Source of the DNA: Archegozetes longisetosus
Lineage: Eukaryota; Arthropoda; Arachnida; Sarcoptiformes; Trhypochthoniidae
Length of the DNA: 64,000 bases
Assembly: GCA_018873245.2 (NCBI GenBank)
Contig: JAEMBT020000007.1
Span: 10,237,129 to 10,301,128, forward strand
Direction: 5' to 3'
The position numbers and the translations under genes are program-made. The notes under the pieces are model-generated. The model was given only the letters and a program-made list of their open reading frames with translations. It ran no database searches and was not told where the DNA came from. Shown here one piece after another: positions 49,990 to 64,000 of this stretch. Numbering within the stretch: the stretch's first letter is position 1; each line of letters begins with the position of its first letter.

Positions 49990-52900
49990 ACAATTAAATA
50001 GTGTTTTGTGTCTCGTGGCTTCTTTACTTCCTATCAGTAAAACGCATTACGCAATTGACTACTTAAACCCCATTTGTATCGCAACGTTTGTATCGCAACG
50101 TTTGTCTCTAAACAAAGCTGAGTCTAACATCAAATTCCATACTTAGCACAACTAATCTCCAATCAAAAACGTTAACTCGAAATAATTTTATTGTCTCATT
50201 TAATCAAATGAAACGTCACAACAAACAAATAAATTTGAAGAGCCTCGACAATAAACTTGATTTTCTGCTGGAATAGGATTTGGTTTTTATGTTGATAGGG
50301 ACTGAAAGAAGCATTGATTTAAAGACCTTATTAACTAATGCTATATAAACAAAAACGTCTATTTAACTTTCAAACCAAAGCAAACTTTTGCTCGTATTAC
50401 ATTTCTCACTTTTAACCAATATTTTAATCTACTAATCGACAAAACATACACCGCTTTCATCATAAATGATGATTAAAATAATATATAATTCATGTTTCAG
50501 TTGATTATTGTATGGAATACAGTGTTTTATGGGGACCTCAAGCAGATACCAAAACAAGCATTACTCAAACTCAATTAGTTTTAATCATTATTACACTCAA
50601 CATAATTAGATTTTGATTTAGTTTTGTTCTACAAACTAAAACAAAAGATTGATTGAAATAAGTTTTGTTAAGAAAGAAAACAAATGTAAACAAAAGAGAC
50701 AATATAGCGAATTATCTGACAAGAAGAAAATATCTTTTATTCTACAATATTAATCAATCACACAATAGGCTAATAGAGATGCATATATTAGAAAATTACA
50801 TCTTTTGGTCAATTACTTTATGAAATGACATCGTATGTAGCTAAGAAACCAATACTTATTTGGTGGCCTTTTAAGCTATATAAACGTCTCGCAAAGCCGT
50901 TTTTTGCGTTTCTTAGGCCTTAGACGTGCCTTAATTTATAAATTATGAATTATTAGCCATTACTGGCATTCATCATTTCCTTCGAGTTTATTTGACTCGA
51001 GCGGAAAATAGTTGTTCGGCACACCAGATATTAATTAATCACAATGACACAAATGCTATACCAAAGGCATAGCTCACACCCCATCAAATACAAAACAAGT
51101 ACTACTAATTATGATATTCAGACAACTCTTCAGCTATAAAATATTTGTTTGAAGAACCAGAATGAGAGCAGAATGTAGAGTAACGATAAAAATGTAGTTA
51201 AACTCCAATAAACAATTGATAGTGGATTCATCAATTCTCTGTGGTATTAATTTTCATATTGCGTGACACCAGTCAACATATTATAATAAAAGTCACCACA
51301 GTAAATGTCAATTGCAAGTCAGGCTTACATTTTAGGACATCTTACCAATATTAATTGAAACATATTTTGGATAAAATTTAATTTTTGATCCTGTTTTGCA
51401 TTATTTGTTGCGTAAGCCGGAACAACATGTGGATCAGATATGAAAGATATGGGAGATATGGAACATCTAATTGCAACTTAACAATGTGTTAATAAATATG
51501 ATTGAAAAGAAGAATCGTTTGTAATAGATCTCTAACCTAAATGGCATTGAATGACATAAGCAAAAAAGTGAAATGCATTAACACTTGTCATCAAGAAAGA
51601 GATGATAGTAACAGAGATGATGTTTTCATATGATGTCTCTTAAGCTTACCATAAAATACGGAATTAAAGGAGTTATTTCTTATACATAATAGACAAGAAA
51701 ATGACAAACGAATTTGACATGCTAAATTTTCTTGTTGCTATCACTTCTTATTTGGTGATGGGCTTACTCTGGCTATTCTAACTTTATTCTCTTGATTGAA
51801 ACGCATTACTTTCTCTCAAATAGAGAATAGGCTTTTATTTCACTTCATTACTTAACTTTATTTAATAAACGCAAAATTATTTTCAAACAAAACATTTACT
51901 CGCGGTTTCTGATTCAAGTTCTAATAAAATGTTCAAAGAACAACAATTTTTCGATTTAGACCTTTTGATAAAATTATAGTAAGGACTAAACAATAGCGTA
52001 CTCTCACTATTGAAAGAATGAATAACAATCCGTTTGTTGATTAATTGAAATAAATTCGTTTAAATCTTATTCCCTTATTGTTATTGCGTTAAACTTAAGT
52101 CAAATTTTTAAGAAAAAAAATCAAAAACAAAATAAACAGCAAATGCAGAAACAGAATTGCAAAGACATAAGTTATAAAGCTTAGAAACATCGAAACGATA
52201 TTGATTTGCAACAACAGAAAACTGCTGTAAGTTTTCAGAGTTGATCGACAAAATGTAATAAGTTTTAACTGAATAAGTTTTCTCATTGTTCGCGGGTAAG
52301 GGACAAAACTATATTTAAAGTAATATTGCTAGCTAAATCAAATCAATATTTGGTGTTTAGTTTACTTACAAGCAGTAGATTGAGCCGAAAACTTATTTAT
52401 TAAGAATTTATGATTTTTTCGTGTTCGTAATATTTAATTGATTGGATTGTTGTGCATCGCAGGCTCTATAAGCGAGATATCAAACTTCAACCAAACAATC
52501 GCAAAATTCAATTAATTTTAAACAAAAAATCATTTTCCAGAGCCAACAATCATGAAATGCTTATGAATGTTGACAAATAGAATTTGTATGACATTTCTAT
52601 GACTGAATTGTGTGCTATTGAAAGCCACGCTTATTCAAACAGACCAATTATAATTCCAATTCACTCAAGAAATAATGACTACGAAAAGAAATCAGAAGAA
52701 AATGATGACTTGGCTCATTTTGCAAGAAATAAGCCAATATATAAAAAAATAAATCTTTCAAAAAATATCAACTGCATTAGATTAAATCTGAATTTTCAAG
52801 TGTAACTCTGAAGACATTTTAAATTGGATCTTATCCAAAGATCATATTCAATTGATTGAGACGTTGCAAATTTTGCTACTGTTTATAAATATGTAATAAA

Positions 52901-55900
52901 AAGGATCTCCAAAAGTTATTATTATAATGTATTGAAGGCTTATTCGAATAAATTATATGCTCAATCGTATAGTAGGAAAGTCTCAAGCTTAAAAATTATT
53001 CAATGCTTCAAGCTCTCTCGATATCAGTTTGCATTGTTCAAATTTAATAAGTTTTCATAAAAATGTAAAGCAATTTAGGATCAAATCAAATGAATTTGAA
53101 GAGAAACAGAATATTTGAATAGATTAGATCACAATATCATAACCGTACCCGCATAAGAGTATGTCTCTAGCATACAAGGCTGTACAAGTATTGATGTTGA
53201 AAAATTGCATGCACTCCAACTCTCACTACAAGTTATCTCTTTCTATCTAATCGATTGTGATTTTATTGCATACTTTAGAAAAAAAATTATAAAACAGCGC
53301 ATGTTTTGATTTTTTTTCACTAAAATGTTACAACAAACGATAAAATGCTTGAAAAGTTAGCAATAATGTTGAGCTAAAAATATACAATTATAATAAGAAC
53401 CAAAACCCAAATAAACTGCTCTCAAAAACAAAGCAAATTTCATTGCAAACTACTTTTTCGATTGTTCAAAATCAAACATCTGTTTTTGATATTTTTCAAG
53501 TTTAAATATCATACTATTATAATATCTTGTTTTGACAGCTCTTTTGTTGCAATTGAATTGAAGGCGATTGATGAGAAACTGTTAAAAACAAATGTTTTTA
53601 GTATCTGTCATCCCTTAAATGATACTGTCTTACAATACTCTGCCATTAAATAGCTGTAAGTTTGATAAATTACAATTTTCATCATATTCTCAAGTAGTTC
53701 TCAAAGCTATCGAAAATTTCACAAGCAAATGCTTGAGCCTAACTTGAACGCGCAGTTAAATCATTTTAAAAGCATAATAAAAATAAGCCTTCGTTTTCTG
53801 TCCATTTATTTAGTCTTATTTTAGAAACCATTTAACTGGGTTCTTGTGCTTCAAGTACAATATTTTTCAAACGTTACAAAATTGAGACAAACAAATACGG
53901 ATCAGTTTTCATGAAATAGTCGAAGAGATAAAATAAAAAAGCGGTCACTTATGTTATGTATTATTTGTTTTACAGTATGAATTGATTTCATATTTGTGTT
54001 AATACCCGGCATTATCCCTAAGCTTTACCATAAATGGTTGTAAAAACGAAACCGATTTACTTCTGAGATATAAGAAGCTTTGATTAAGACTAGTTGACAA
54101 TAATGTATTATTAGATATCCGCGCACATAATGCTGTTCGAACCAAATACAGATTAAAGTTTCTATTAATATTTAATCATCTCATGTTACTTTCATGAACT
54201 TTTTCAATTTTCAACTCCGTTTTCCATAACTTATACTTTTTTTAAATCAAGGCTTTTAACGTGAAAAATTAGTATTTTATTTAACTGCTATTTAAACCAT
54301 GAATAACTGTAGGTCTGAAATGAAATATTTTGCATATTTACTCATTTGCCACTAAAATATTGATCTAATCGTAATATCAACCTACGAGAGACTGTTTTTT
54401 ATTCAAATAAAATTCATCCAATGCATTTAAATGAACTTTAAGGCAAATTTCAAAATTAATTATGAAAATTGCATTCCCTTTAGGCTTATAATACTTAATG
54501 TCGAAAAAAGCAATTTCACATAATTTGTGGAGAAAATATTTTATAAAAAGGCCGTACAGAAACTGATTAGTCTCTAACAATATTTATTTGATTTATTGAA
54601 CCATCTTCAATTGAGTCAATTGATGAAAATCCTGAGGTATGGACGAGAACACGAAATACAAGGTTTCCATATATCATGTTGACTATTAAAAATATTAATA
54701 AATTCAGTTAACTTTCCTTTAATTATCTCTATCGGAAAAGGTCTCTCGAAATGACTTTATAAGATAAATTTACATTTTTTAGTTGAGGAATAATAAATTT
54801 GGGAAATGAATAATTCATAACCTTCAAGTTCGTAAGTTTATGGATAAGCTTATCTTTGACTTTTCAAATTTCATTATAAATTTCTTATATTTTTAAAATA
54901 AACATTGGCTCATATATATAATGGCTATAGAATTGAGAACAATTGAAATAATAGTTAGTGGTGTGCAATCCATTTAGAAAATTGCACTCTCACTGTAATA
55001 CAGCGTAGTACAGCGATTCAGAATGAATTTTTCAATAATACAAATAGTGGGTAACTCAAGTTAAGACCTAGTATTTGGAGTCGTAAATCGAAGTCAACTT
55101 TGACCGGCGAGCATCATGTTTGCGGCTCTCATCAAGTGCTTCTACACTTTCTATTCATTTCCGTAGAAGAGCAAAAAAGGATTCTTATGCCGGAAAAGGA
55201 ACATTCGCTCAACTCAAACGTATCAGTACATATATTCTGCTGAGAGTCTACAGAACTTGAATTTTCTTATCTAGTACTTAACATTTATAAATTTCTATCT
55301 CAAATCTTTATTTCAAATCGGTTCCACTTCACTGATAATCTCTGAATAGAGTGAATCATCGGTTTATATAAAAAAAAGTTGAAAAAAGTCAAGTTTTTCA
55401 TATGAAATAAGACGACAAATGAATTTTGAAAGCATTTGCAATTAGACTGACATAACTCTAAGCGAGCTAATGAAATGGTAAACACTTTTATTAGGAAACT
55501 TTGCTCGCCTCTGAGGCATGCCTTTTGTTAATTATTGAATTTGTTGAAAGTTACAGCACATCAACTTATTTATATGCAATACGAACATCATTAGGACGGT
55601 TTATAATTGTTAATATAAACCTTCACAGCAAAGAAAACATTGAGAAATGAGTCAACTCATAACAACAGGAATAATCTAATTCTACAAAAAATCAGTATAG
55701 CTATCGGCAAATGTGTAAATGGGATGGATTTAGTCAGATGTGTCTTATATTAAGTTAAGAGCTTGAAAAATGCAGTTTCTAATACTTGAAAGCTCGGAGA
55801 AGAAGCCAATGACAGCTGGTGTGGAGCACAACAATCTGCTATGAAATAGTAAGAAAAAATTGCTTACGTCTAACTTTTGGCATCTTCTCTTATGCCAGTT

Positions 55901-58900
55901 ATTCGGTATTATTCTGTACAGAACTCCAGTATTGCATGTATGGCACCGCTTCTTACAGTTAAACAAAAGGTGAATGAACTGATATCAATGTTGATAAGAG
56001 CAATAAATGGTAATATTAGCCAATTTATCGTTCAAAATGAACTTCTATTTGGTATCATAAATAAGTGGCACTCAATATGTGAAACATAGTTTTGTATCTA
56101 TGCCTTTTCTCTGTGACTAACTTTTCTAAGCTTTGCTTATTTAATTCAAATGTAAACCCCATGCGAATTCTTTCATAATGTATTTGTGGCATTTCACAAA
56201 TTAATTCAATTTAATCTATGAGATCATAAACAATATAGAATCAAATATTACTAACTTTTTGACACATCATAATAAGAAAACTCGCAACACTAGTGGTAAA
56301 AATGAAAATTATTTGTAGCTTTAAGTATAATATCCAATATGACCTAGGGAAGTCAAGTTTTGAAAGTCAGTCGGAATATACTGGTTTTTGGTAGAGAATT
56401 GAATTTCTCTTAGATTCGAATGAGATACACTGAAGCAAAAGATTCGTGTAAACGTCATGCTAGAAGTCATATAGAGCAACTTTGAATTTCAGTTCAAGTA
56501 TAATATATAATGTAGTTCTCATTTCATGTGTTACTAAGACAGATGTAAAAAATGTTAAGTTTATGTCGTTTTTACATTTATTTTTCGGCTACATTTCGAT
56601 AAGTATAAGATTATTTTAAACGAAATACTTAGTTAAATATGCACTTATGCTAAAACTCAATAAGAGCTGATCGAAACGATCCTAATATTCGTCAACAACA
56701 ATCGCTAAAACCCTTAAACATTAGATATCATATGAAAATGATTCAAAGTGACCGAAAGCTCTTTTTATCTTAAGCCTTATCAAATTTTGATGGAAGAATA
56801 TCTATATTTATTGCTGGGAAATGCTATCTCAGAAGTGTTTGTTTTTATGATTTCGTTATTGGATCTCCTTTGATATCTTAATGTGTCCTAAAAGTGATAT
56901 AAAGTTAGTTTAAATTAGCGTAAGGCAAGTAAAAAGAAAACATGAATTGCATTTAAAATGATTATTATTCGGTAACTTTGTATCAATCAACATGTATTTG
57001 GATTAAGTTTGGACTATCTTTGGAGAAAATTAGAGTTATTTGCATACTTAGAAGTGATTAACTTAAAACTTATGTCTTTAGATATGATCATATGAAATAT
57101 TTATTGCATTTAAAGCTACTTCAATTGATCTGAGCTGTAATTCTTGTTTATAAGTCTATTGCTAATCAGATAACCGAAAGATATCTTTAGATTTATGGCT
57201 CAAGTATTTATTGAACAATTAGTGTAAATGATGTTCAAGTTTTACAGCAACGACAAGTTTGTTTTATTAACTAATTTCTTAGCTTTGAGAGACTAACGCA
57301 AATCAATTAAGTAAAGCATATGTTCAAAATAAATACTGGTTTTGGTATTTTCATTATTAACAAATATTTGCTTTAAAAAATTCTTTGTTTGACTATTGTT
57401 TCAATTATTTGAAGATTCGATAAATACATAAACTTAGGCTCCGATCAAAATAATAGTGAATAGAAGCAAACAATGGAAAATAACTAACATAGAGGTAGTA
57501 GAAGAATGAAAGACATATCGATTTTTCATGAGCCCAATTTTTCTGAGAGTCGCTCACGAGAATAGTGATTACAATAGAATTGAAAAAATAAATTCCTTAA
57601 AAATAAATTTCTTAAGTGTATATTTGCACTAACAAATCAAATGTTCAAACGATAAAACAAAAGTTCATCTTTTCCAACAAGTCAATTAAACAATAATAGT
57701 TAGTTCTTAGAGCACGCATATTCAGACTCCAATATTGAATCTTAGCCACCATTTCAAATACACATTCACGAGTTTACAGAACTGTCGCATCAATCGCTTC
57801 GATGAACACATTCGACAAAGCAAGCTATGAATCTTCTCCTTCTCTCTAATTCAATACTAAGATTCACAAAATCAGATCAGATCAGATGCCAATGCAATGG
57901 CGTTTACTGTCCTTTTGTATTAGTACTGATGAAAACAAGGCTCAGATTTTGAGTTTACCTTTAGGTCAGTTTTAGAGTCGGCCAACCTTAAAGAATTCGA
58001 GCTACTAGTGTCACACACAATATTACTCTATATGCTACCAATTTTATACATACAGACTGACAGATAATACAGCTGAAAACTTAATAGTTCACCATAGCAA
58101 CAACAAATAGGCCGTCGCTATCTCAATCCCCTGTTATGAGCGTCAACTTTTGCTAAATTTGACTTGCAATTTGTTTAGATTGCTATATTGAATATTCTAT
58201 AAACTTGTTAATATTTGAAGACATGGTCTCAGGCAAAGTATGCCATCATAACACATCACTTCTGGTTGTTGTCAACGGTTATCAAGTTTTTGAGTGTACT
58301 AGTATTTTATGTGGCCGATACTTGACTCTCAATCAGTGTACGTGATATTTGTTCCTTTAAAATAAAGTTTAGTTTCGATTTTGCTGATGCTTAATAAACT
58401 TGTTGTTGAAGAGCAATAAAGTTAGTATAATTCAAAGTCAGAATGGTTGTTTGATGACTTTGTTCTAGAACAAATCCCGCTGTGAAACACATTTATGCTA
58501 AAACTATAGCGATGTTTTATGAATGTCTGCTCATTCAGATCAAAGTCTGGTCTCCAACGTTGAACAACACATTATTATGTGATTTTATAGTCTTATATTA
58601 AGTTTAAGGCTGGAAATCAAATTGTCTAATCCCAAGTTCAGAAAGGCGTTCACATTTCAGACATAAAGCTATCAGGAACTGATATTTTTGCAGTTTTCAG
58701 TTATTCAGCTGACGGTTCAATGATTTTAAGATGAAGTCTCTTATAATAAAATACATTTAAATCAAGAATAATAACTTCTAAACTGAAATGCATATTTTAG
58801 AGAAGACTATAACAAACCATAAAAGAGCAAAGAATGATATGAAAACATGTTTTAATATGTTTTTGAGGCCAATAAAAGTGGCAGATGCGAGCGTAAGTTA

Positions 58901-61176
58901 TATCTTAGCTTCAGTTTAGTGGCTCTCATGACAGCTAAGGGAAACGAAATCAAATGAACCAAAAATGTTTTGTAGGCTTATCATCACCTGACCAGTAATT
59001 CAATGCAAACTTTCTAACAGTTACTCACATGCTATTTTAGGTAAAATGAACGTTAGCTTTATTATTATGCTTCAACTATAAGTGTTGAGGATATCTACAG
59101 TTGCTTTATATGCAGAAAAATTTGAAAATATTTCAAACATTCACTACATAGCGAAAAGGCTGTTATCCCAGTCAATGCTATCGTTCTTAAAAATAAGCGC
59201 ACATATAATACTTTACGCAAACGAGAATTTTTATTTTCCATCAGACTTGATATTGCGTTTTGCTTTTAAGAAATATTACATTATTCATAATCAGCCGCAA
59301 ATGCATAGACAACTTACACTACATAAAGCTCGAGCTATGGCAAACATTTCGATTCTTTCGTCAATTCAAGCCTTAAGCACTTTTTATGCAAAGTAATTAA
59401 AATCAGTCGAGAGATTGTGAGTTAGTGTAGATTTTTATGCGACAAATAAGCTGTGCTGATTTAATACTAGACGCATAGCATTTAGTTGGCAAATGTAAAC
59501 AATATTCTACAAATACATGCACAGAATCCCAATGTTTAAAAAATTTATTTGCGGACATTTATATGTTTAGTATCGGTGATGTCTCCGAGCGCTAAGAGTG
59601 TAAGAGCTTTCAATAAATAACTAGATTTAAGGCAGGCTTTTCGTTGATAAGCAAACTTTTTTGCTATGAAAAACAAGTCTAACTAATAGTTCTCGAATGT
59701 GTTGTAAATAAACTGAGTAAACAAATTATGTTTGTGCAACTTTTTCAATTCAGTATTAACTTGAAATTTTCATAAATTCCACTTTATTGCCAGGTTCAAT
59801 CAGTTTTAGGCAAACTTTTAGAAGAAATAACTCACTCATAAACTTATTTCCGTTATTCATTGATTCTGTGCTGAACATTAATGATCGTGCAACGGCGCTA
59901 TGCATTAGACTGAAGCGGTTTATCGTTTAAGGTAAATGTAGTATTAGTACTATATGACCAAATCGCTTATGTAATCGGAACAACTGTTTTATTCATATAA
60001 TACTATAAAACTATAGAAATTCCTTCTTCAATATTAAATACAAAATATTTATGAAAACTCTGACCAACTCTTTTTTTAAATAGTTATTACTATTGAATTA
60101 CTTATTTGGAATGGTCTGAATCTAGCATAGATTTATTTAAAGTCTAATTCTAAACTGAATCGATTTATTATCCAACTTACAGAAGAACTGAGTTTTACAA
60201 TGAATTTGATCGATTCGAATGATCAATGCTGAGAGACAAAAAAAAGACTTTGGATCAAGAACTGTCCAGTGATGTAGAGGTTATAGGAAACGTGAAATCC
60301 TACTAAATGGTGGATTCGCTTTTCAATTTTTTGTAGACAAAGCATATAATTGTTGTGAACCGACAAAAATAGGGCAAAATAACACTGAATCACTTCTTAT
60401 ATGACAGAGTAGTGTGGCTTTTATTGCAAATACAAATTTTTATGCTTTTTTGAAAACTAAAACCATTGGCACTTATAGTAAATTATTGTAATGTTCGTCA
60501 AGTTTTGCAGTAAAAGCTAGGTTTTACTAAAAAAAGAAGCCAAAGCGTTGAAACCCAATTTACAAAATAAGAACATTTTTAAAGTGTTGACAAGAAACAA
60601 TTAAACTTGACTTTTCCGATAAAAGCTCACATTACCAAAATTTGTGATCTATTAATAGAATGAGTAGAGAATTTGTCAATTTTGTCCTACGAAGCAACGG
60701 TTGAGAAACCGATATTGAAACGATTAACCTAAGCAGAGCAGTTCTGCAAATGCATTCATAAGGATTATAATAGGGATATGAGAAACAGAGCTCACTTGTA
60801 TTATGTTCTGTATTAACAAGAAAATTGCATACATGCCTGTTCAACCTAATCACTACATAAGGCTGTAGTAGAAACTGTTTCTCTATAAACAAATCACATC
60901 TTAAGAACAACTTCTACTGATCTGTATCGCGTTTAGGCAGAAAAGCTGTGAATAATTACCCGAATCTAATGAAACTGTTTCTAATTGAAAAATATAAACC
61001 ATTTTCTAAAATGACGAGCGTTAATAATGATTATTAGAAATCATAGTACTTTAATCGTTTAAAACATTATACAAGCGTGTCATTAAACTCTAAATTAAAC
61101 AATTAGTAAATTTTTCATAAAAACATGCATAAATTCTTTATTAATGTGAGGATGAGTTATCAAATATCATTAATTA

Positions 61177-61235
61177 TCTCCCTCTCCCTCCCTCCTTCAC
61201 TCCCTCTCTCTCTCTCTCTCTCTCTCTTCCTTTCT
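61177..61235. repeat. pyrimidine-rich tract with (CT)n microsatellite
   Basis: A 59-base run of C and T, broken by a single A, containing at least 12 consecutive CT units. On the minus strand it is (GA)n, the type of sequence bound by GAGA-factor-like proteins in arthropods. Confidence 0.85.
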
Positions 61236-64000
61236 AAAAGTGCTTATAAATGTTGATAAATAGCTAATTAATAATTAAATCGATAGAATTGAATCTCGAT
61301 AGTATACTAGAATTGATTACTAGTTTGGTTGGTAGTGTTATAGAAATGGTATTTGGATGCATAGACCACATAAGCTCCATAAACAGTAAGGAAAGCAATG
61401 AGTTATTTGAACAGAACAATTTAGTAGAGACACAAGAGAAGCATCTATTATTCACGACATGAGCCAAATTATTGAAAGTTATTCTACTGCTAAGTGCTTG
61501 TCTAAACAAACTAATAAGATATCTACGAAATAATTGCATTCTGGCCTTAGTTAATAGCGAATGAGGCCCAGTATAAATAGAGAGATAGCTTATGCAAGGC
61601 ATCAAATGTTATCATCTGAGTTAGTCGAGTGCAAACAGTGGCTGATCACTGCAAACAATTTGTTATTAAAAAAGCAGGTGCATTAATAATCAAATTTGCA
61701 TTTGTCAGCTTTAACTATTATAAGCCTAAACGTTTTGGCTCAGTCTTCAGCTTAAGTCAATGCTCTCAAATAGCAAATTTACGATTTGGTTAATCTTTAT
61801 TACACTTTTCTCCCGTTTCAATGTAACATCAATTTAATATACGAGTATAGGAATAACTGTTGTGCCTACAGTAAGTAGCTTTACATAACAATGTCTTTTC
61901 TACAATAAATTCATAATCCATAACATAAACACAGAGGGAATCATACAAAAGTTCACGAATAGTTTATTTAGTTCTTAGATTACCATATCATAAGTGATAT
62001 TTCATTTCATCTCAACCTCATCTATCACAATCTCTTAAACTAACGAATAAGAACCATTCAAAGAAATAGTCCTTTAATACAAAATATAAACGAAAACCAA
62101 ATCCATTAATTATGACTTTTGATATTTTCTAGTTTTGTATCTAAAAACTAAATGCAGCTCGCCTTCACTTAATTGCTTTGCTATTTGAATAACTATTGAT
62201 GCAAAATATCGTAATATAATGAACAGCACCATAACAACATATTTGATCGATTCGTTGCTCAATTGATTTTATGTAAGAAAATTGAACTCAATTGTAACAC
62301 AAAGTCCTTACTATTATTACTATAGCTAAAAGTAATGAATTGAAACACAAAACCATATCTCGATGATGTGTTGCCAGCACACGCCTTGAGAGAGATCATA
62401 AATCTAGAAGTTTCCAGATTCGTATGAATTTATAAGTCTAGGCAAAAGAAACTATTTATATATTTGACTTAAAGGTCTTTCATCCCTGCTATCTATCAAT
62501 ATCCATTACAAGTGAAAACTTTATATAAAAAATAAGCCCAAATATGGACTTTAGAGTAGGGCTGTTCACGAAAATAAAATATCAAATAAAGTCAAATTAT
62601 ATGATTATTTAGTAGAAAATGATGACTTTGCTAACAAGTCACAATAATTATTGTTTATAACAAACTTAAGTTCTTAGCTGAGAAAATAAATCTTTTCTAA
62701 ACACTTGATTAGCTGAAGGATTTAAAAAGTTTGCTTTCAGAAAATTTCAATTAAATGTGTTCACTTCTAGATGTAATTCTTAGCTATAAAGGAAGAGGTG
62801 TTTCTAAACTAGGGAATAAGAAAAGGAGCCACGAACAAGCTAAGGGTTGGTTAGGTTTAGAAAAATAATAAGCCTCAATACAATAAGACAAAATTGAGAG
62901 ATCAGTACTTTCCACGAAGACTATACTTCGCCTAATCCACGTTTTTATACATTTAGAAAAATACAATTATCTGCAAAACCGTTCTTTAAATCTCTTGCTC
63001 TCATAAAACATTAATCAAAATTTTCGTTAATCATTTGTTAAGGCTTTCGTCAACAATCCAGCGAACAATTTAATGAACCATTTTTCTTTAAAGTAAATCA
63101 CTTCATTAGATATTAATATTTAAAATTATAAAATAACGAATATTTTTCTCAATTAATTTGAAAGACTTATACAGTATGTGGAATTTGATGGAATTCCTGT
63201 GTAAATTGTTGAAAAATTTGCACGCATAAGTTTTCAAGTAATTGACTATGGCACTTATGCGTCGAATTCAGTAGAGACAGAAAAATTTCCAAATACTCAT
63301 TAACTTTTAGCATATTTGTGATTTTCCAAGAACTTTAAAAAAAGAATTGTCATTTATCAGAGAATTGGCATCACAGCTCGATTTATTGGTTTTTCAAATC
63401 GTAAATAATGCGTTTCTTAGAAGAAAAAGATTAAAATACAAAAGCTCCACAATAAACAATAATTTATGGGATCATAAATTTAGAATGCATTATTACGGAA
63501 CCTGAAATACAAGTTAGTTTTTCAATTCTCACTAATAAACAACAAAACTCTAATAATAGCATTGAATTTTAAACTTCAACTCATTTCAATCATAATGTTT
63601 GCCCACAACTGAGTTAATTTAAAGTTAAAGTGCTTGCTATCAAATAAACCTCATATCAATTATGAAAACTGTAGGCTAACAAAACATAAAACTACTCATA
63701 GCAAAGGATTCTTGAACAATAATCATTATTTTAATACTTTTATGCAACGCCGTGCATATATTATAGACTTTTAGCACTGAAAGTTTAAACCCCAGCTTAG
63801 TATAGATTTTTGATAAATTATGGCTTTTAAATAGTTCAAAGGTGTGTGGACCTGAACAAACTGAACTTTACTTTTACGAGTATTGCATTATGGTTTAGAT
63901 CTAGTAATTGCTTGGAATACATAAATGGCAAACATCTAAAGAGCTGATGCACTGATTTTTATGTGTAATAATCATTTTTAGCCTCAAGTTGAACCCATTG

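Larger units (their letters stand above)
40554..64000. other. large gene-poor region, probable long first intron and/or 5' flank of calsyntenin
   Basis: More than 23 kb of AT-rich sequence with no gene I can assign. The calsyntenin N-terminal exon requires an upstream exon on the minus strand, and vertebrate calsyntenin genes have long first introns, so at least part of this is probably intron. Contents seen: a hAT MITE (48768-49043), a 25-bp tandem repeat (49596-49695), a pyrimidine tract (61177-61235), and exon-like open segments near 41636-42718, 44189-44371 and 49795-49989 whose lengths are compatible with chance. G+C-rich patches that could be promoters or first exons lie near 55080-55250 and 57770-58150. 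Confidence 0.5.

Noticed and set aside
50882..50931. Hairpin-like ACGTCT...AGACGT with an inner CGCAAA/TTTGCG stem, a microRNA-like shape
   Set aside because: Arms are short and interrupted and do not form a precursor-length stem; read as chance palindromes.
59082..59396. 104-codon plus-strand frame
   Set aside because: It begins at TTG, and composition equals the background.
61264..61605. 113-codon minus-strand frame
   Set aside because: No recognisable domain, splice context or compositional shift.
40554..64000. Search for the calsyntenin signal-peptide exon on minus (for example MSNSFVIFLS... near 51700)
   Set aside because: The candidate meets an in-frame stop before any donor, and no other hydrophobic leader with a phase-1 donor was found by eye.
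1..64000. CRISPR arrays, prokaryotic operons, viral or integrated-element genes
   Set aside because: None seen; all strong coding signals are intron-bearing metazoan genes.

Overview
The window is animal nuclear DNA, most likely from an arthropod; a mite or other chelicerate would fit, but the species cannot be fixed from this sequence alone. It is AT-rich outside exons, genes are split by mostly short GT-AG introns (about 50-900 bases), and every recognisable protein is a conserved metazoan housekeeping or neuronal gene. There is no sign of bacterial or viral sequence. All exon joins given here were checked by reading frame and splice phase, not against transcripts.

Layout. 1-1074 (+): 3' end of a BLTP3 (UHRF1BP1-like) lipid-transfer protein. 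3780-4783 (+): a four-exon gene for a small acidic, prothymosin-like protein behind a promoter-like motif cluster. 5707-5843 (-): a lone exon-like terminal segment of unknown identity. 6861-8045 (+): GATD1. 8206-10521 (-): FHIP2A, tail-to-tail with GATD1. 12510-13455 (+): UBE2M, the NEDD8 E2. 14138-18115 (-): importin-7. 21020-24820 (-): AP-2 alpha-adaptin, all ten exons. 27484-31562 (-): GNPTAB, the lysosomal mannose-6-phosphate tagging enzyme, with a pogo/Tc1-like MITE in its second intron. 33263-40553 (-): calsyntenin, ten exons, lacking only the signal-peptide exon. 40554-64000: over 23 kb with no gene I can support, probably a long first intron and/or 5' flank of calsyntenin. It holds a hAT-type MITE, a 25-bp tandem repeat, a CT microsatellite and several weak exon-like segments.

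How the genes relate. Four serve intracellular trafficking but are not an operon: BLTP3 (bulk lipid transfer), FHIP2A (dynein cargo adaptor), AP-2 alpha (clathrin endocytosis) and GNPTAB (sorting to lysosomes). Calsyntenin is itself a kinesin-1 cargo adaptor. UBE2M drives cullin neddylation and importin-7 drives nuclear import. GATD1 is a DJ-1/PfpI-type class I glutamine-amidotransferase-fold protein of unknown reaction.

I found no clearly new biological system. The most checkable points are two well-formed MITEs, a third tentative one, unusually close convergent 3' ends (GATD1/FHIP2A), clustered E2F/CCAAT/CRE/E-box palindromes, and a few short exon-like segments that recognised genes do not explain.
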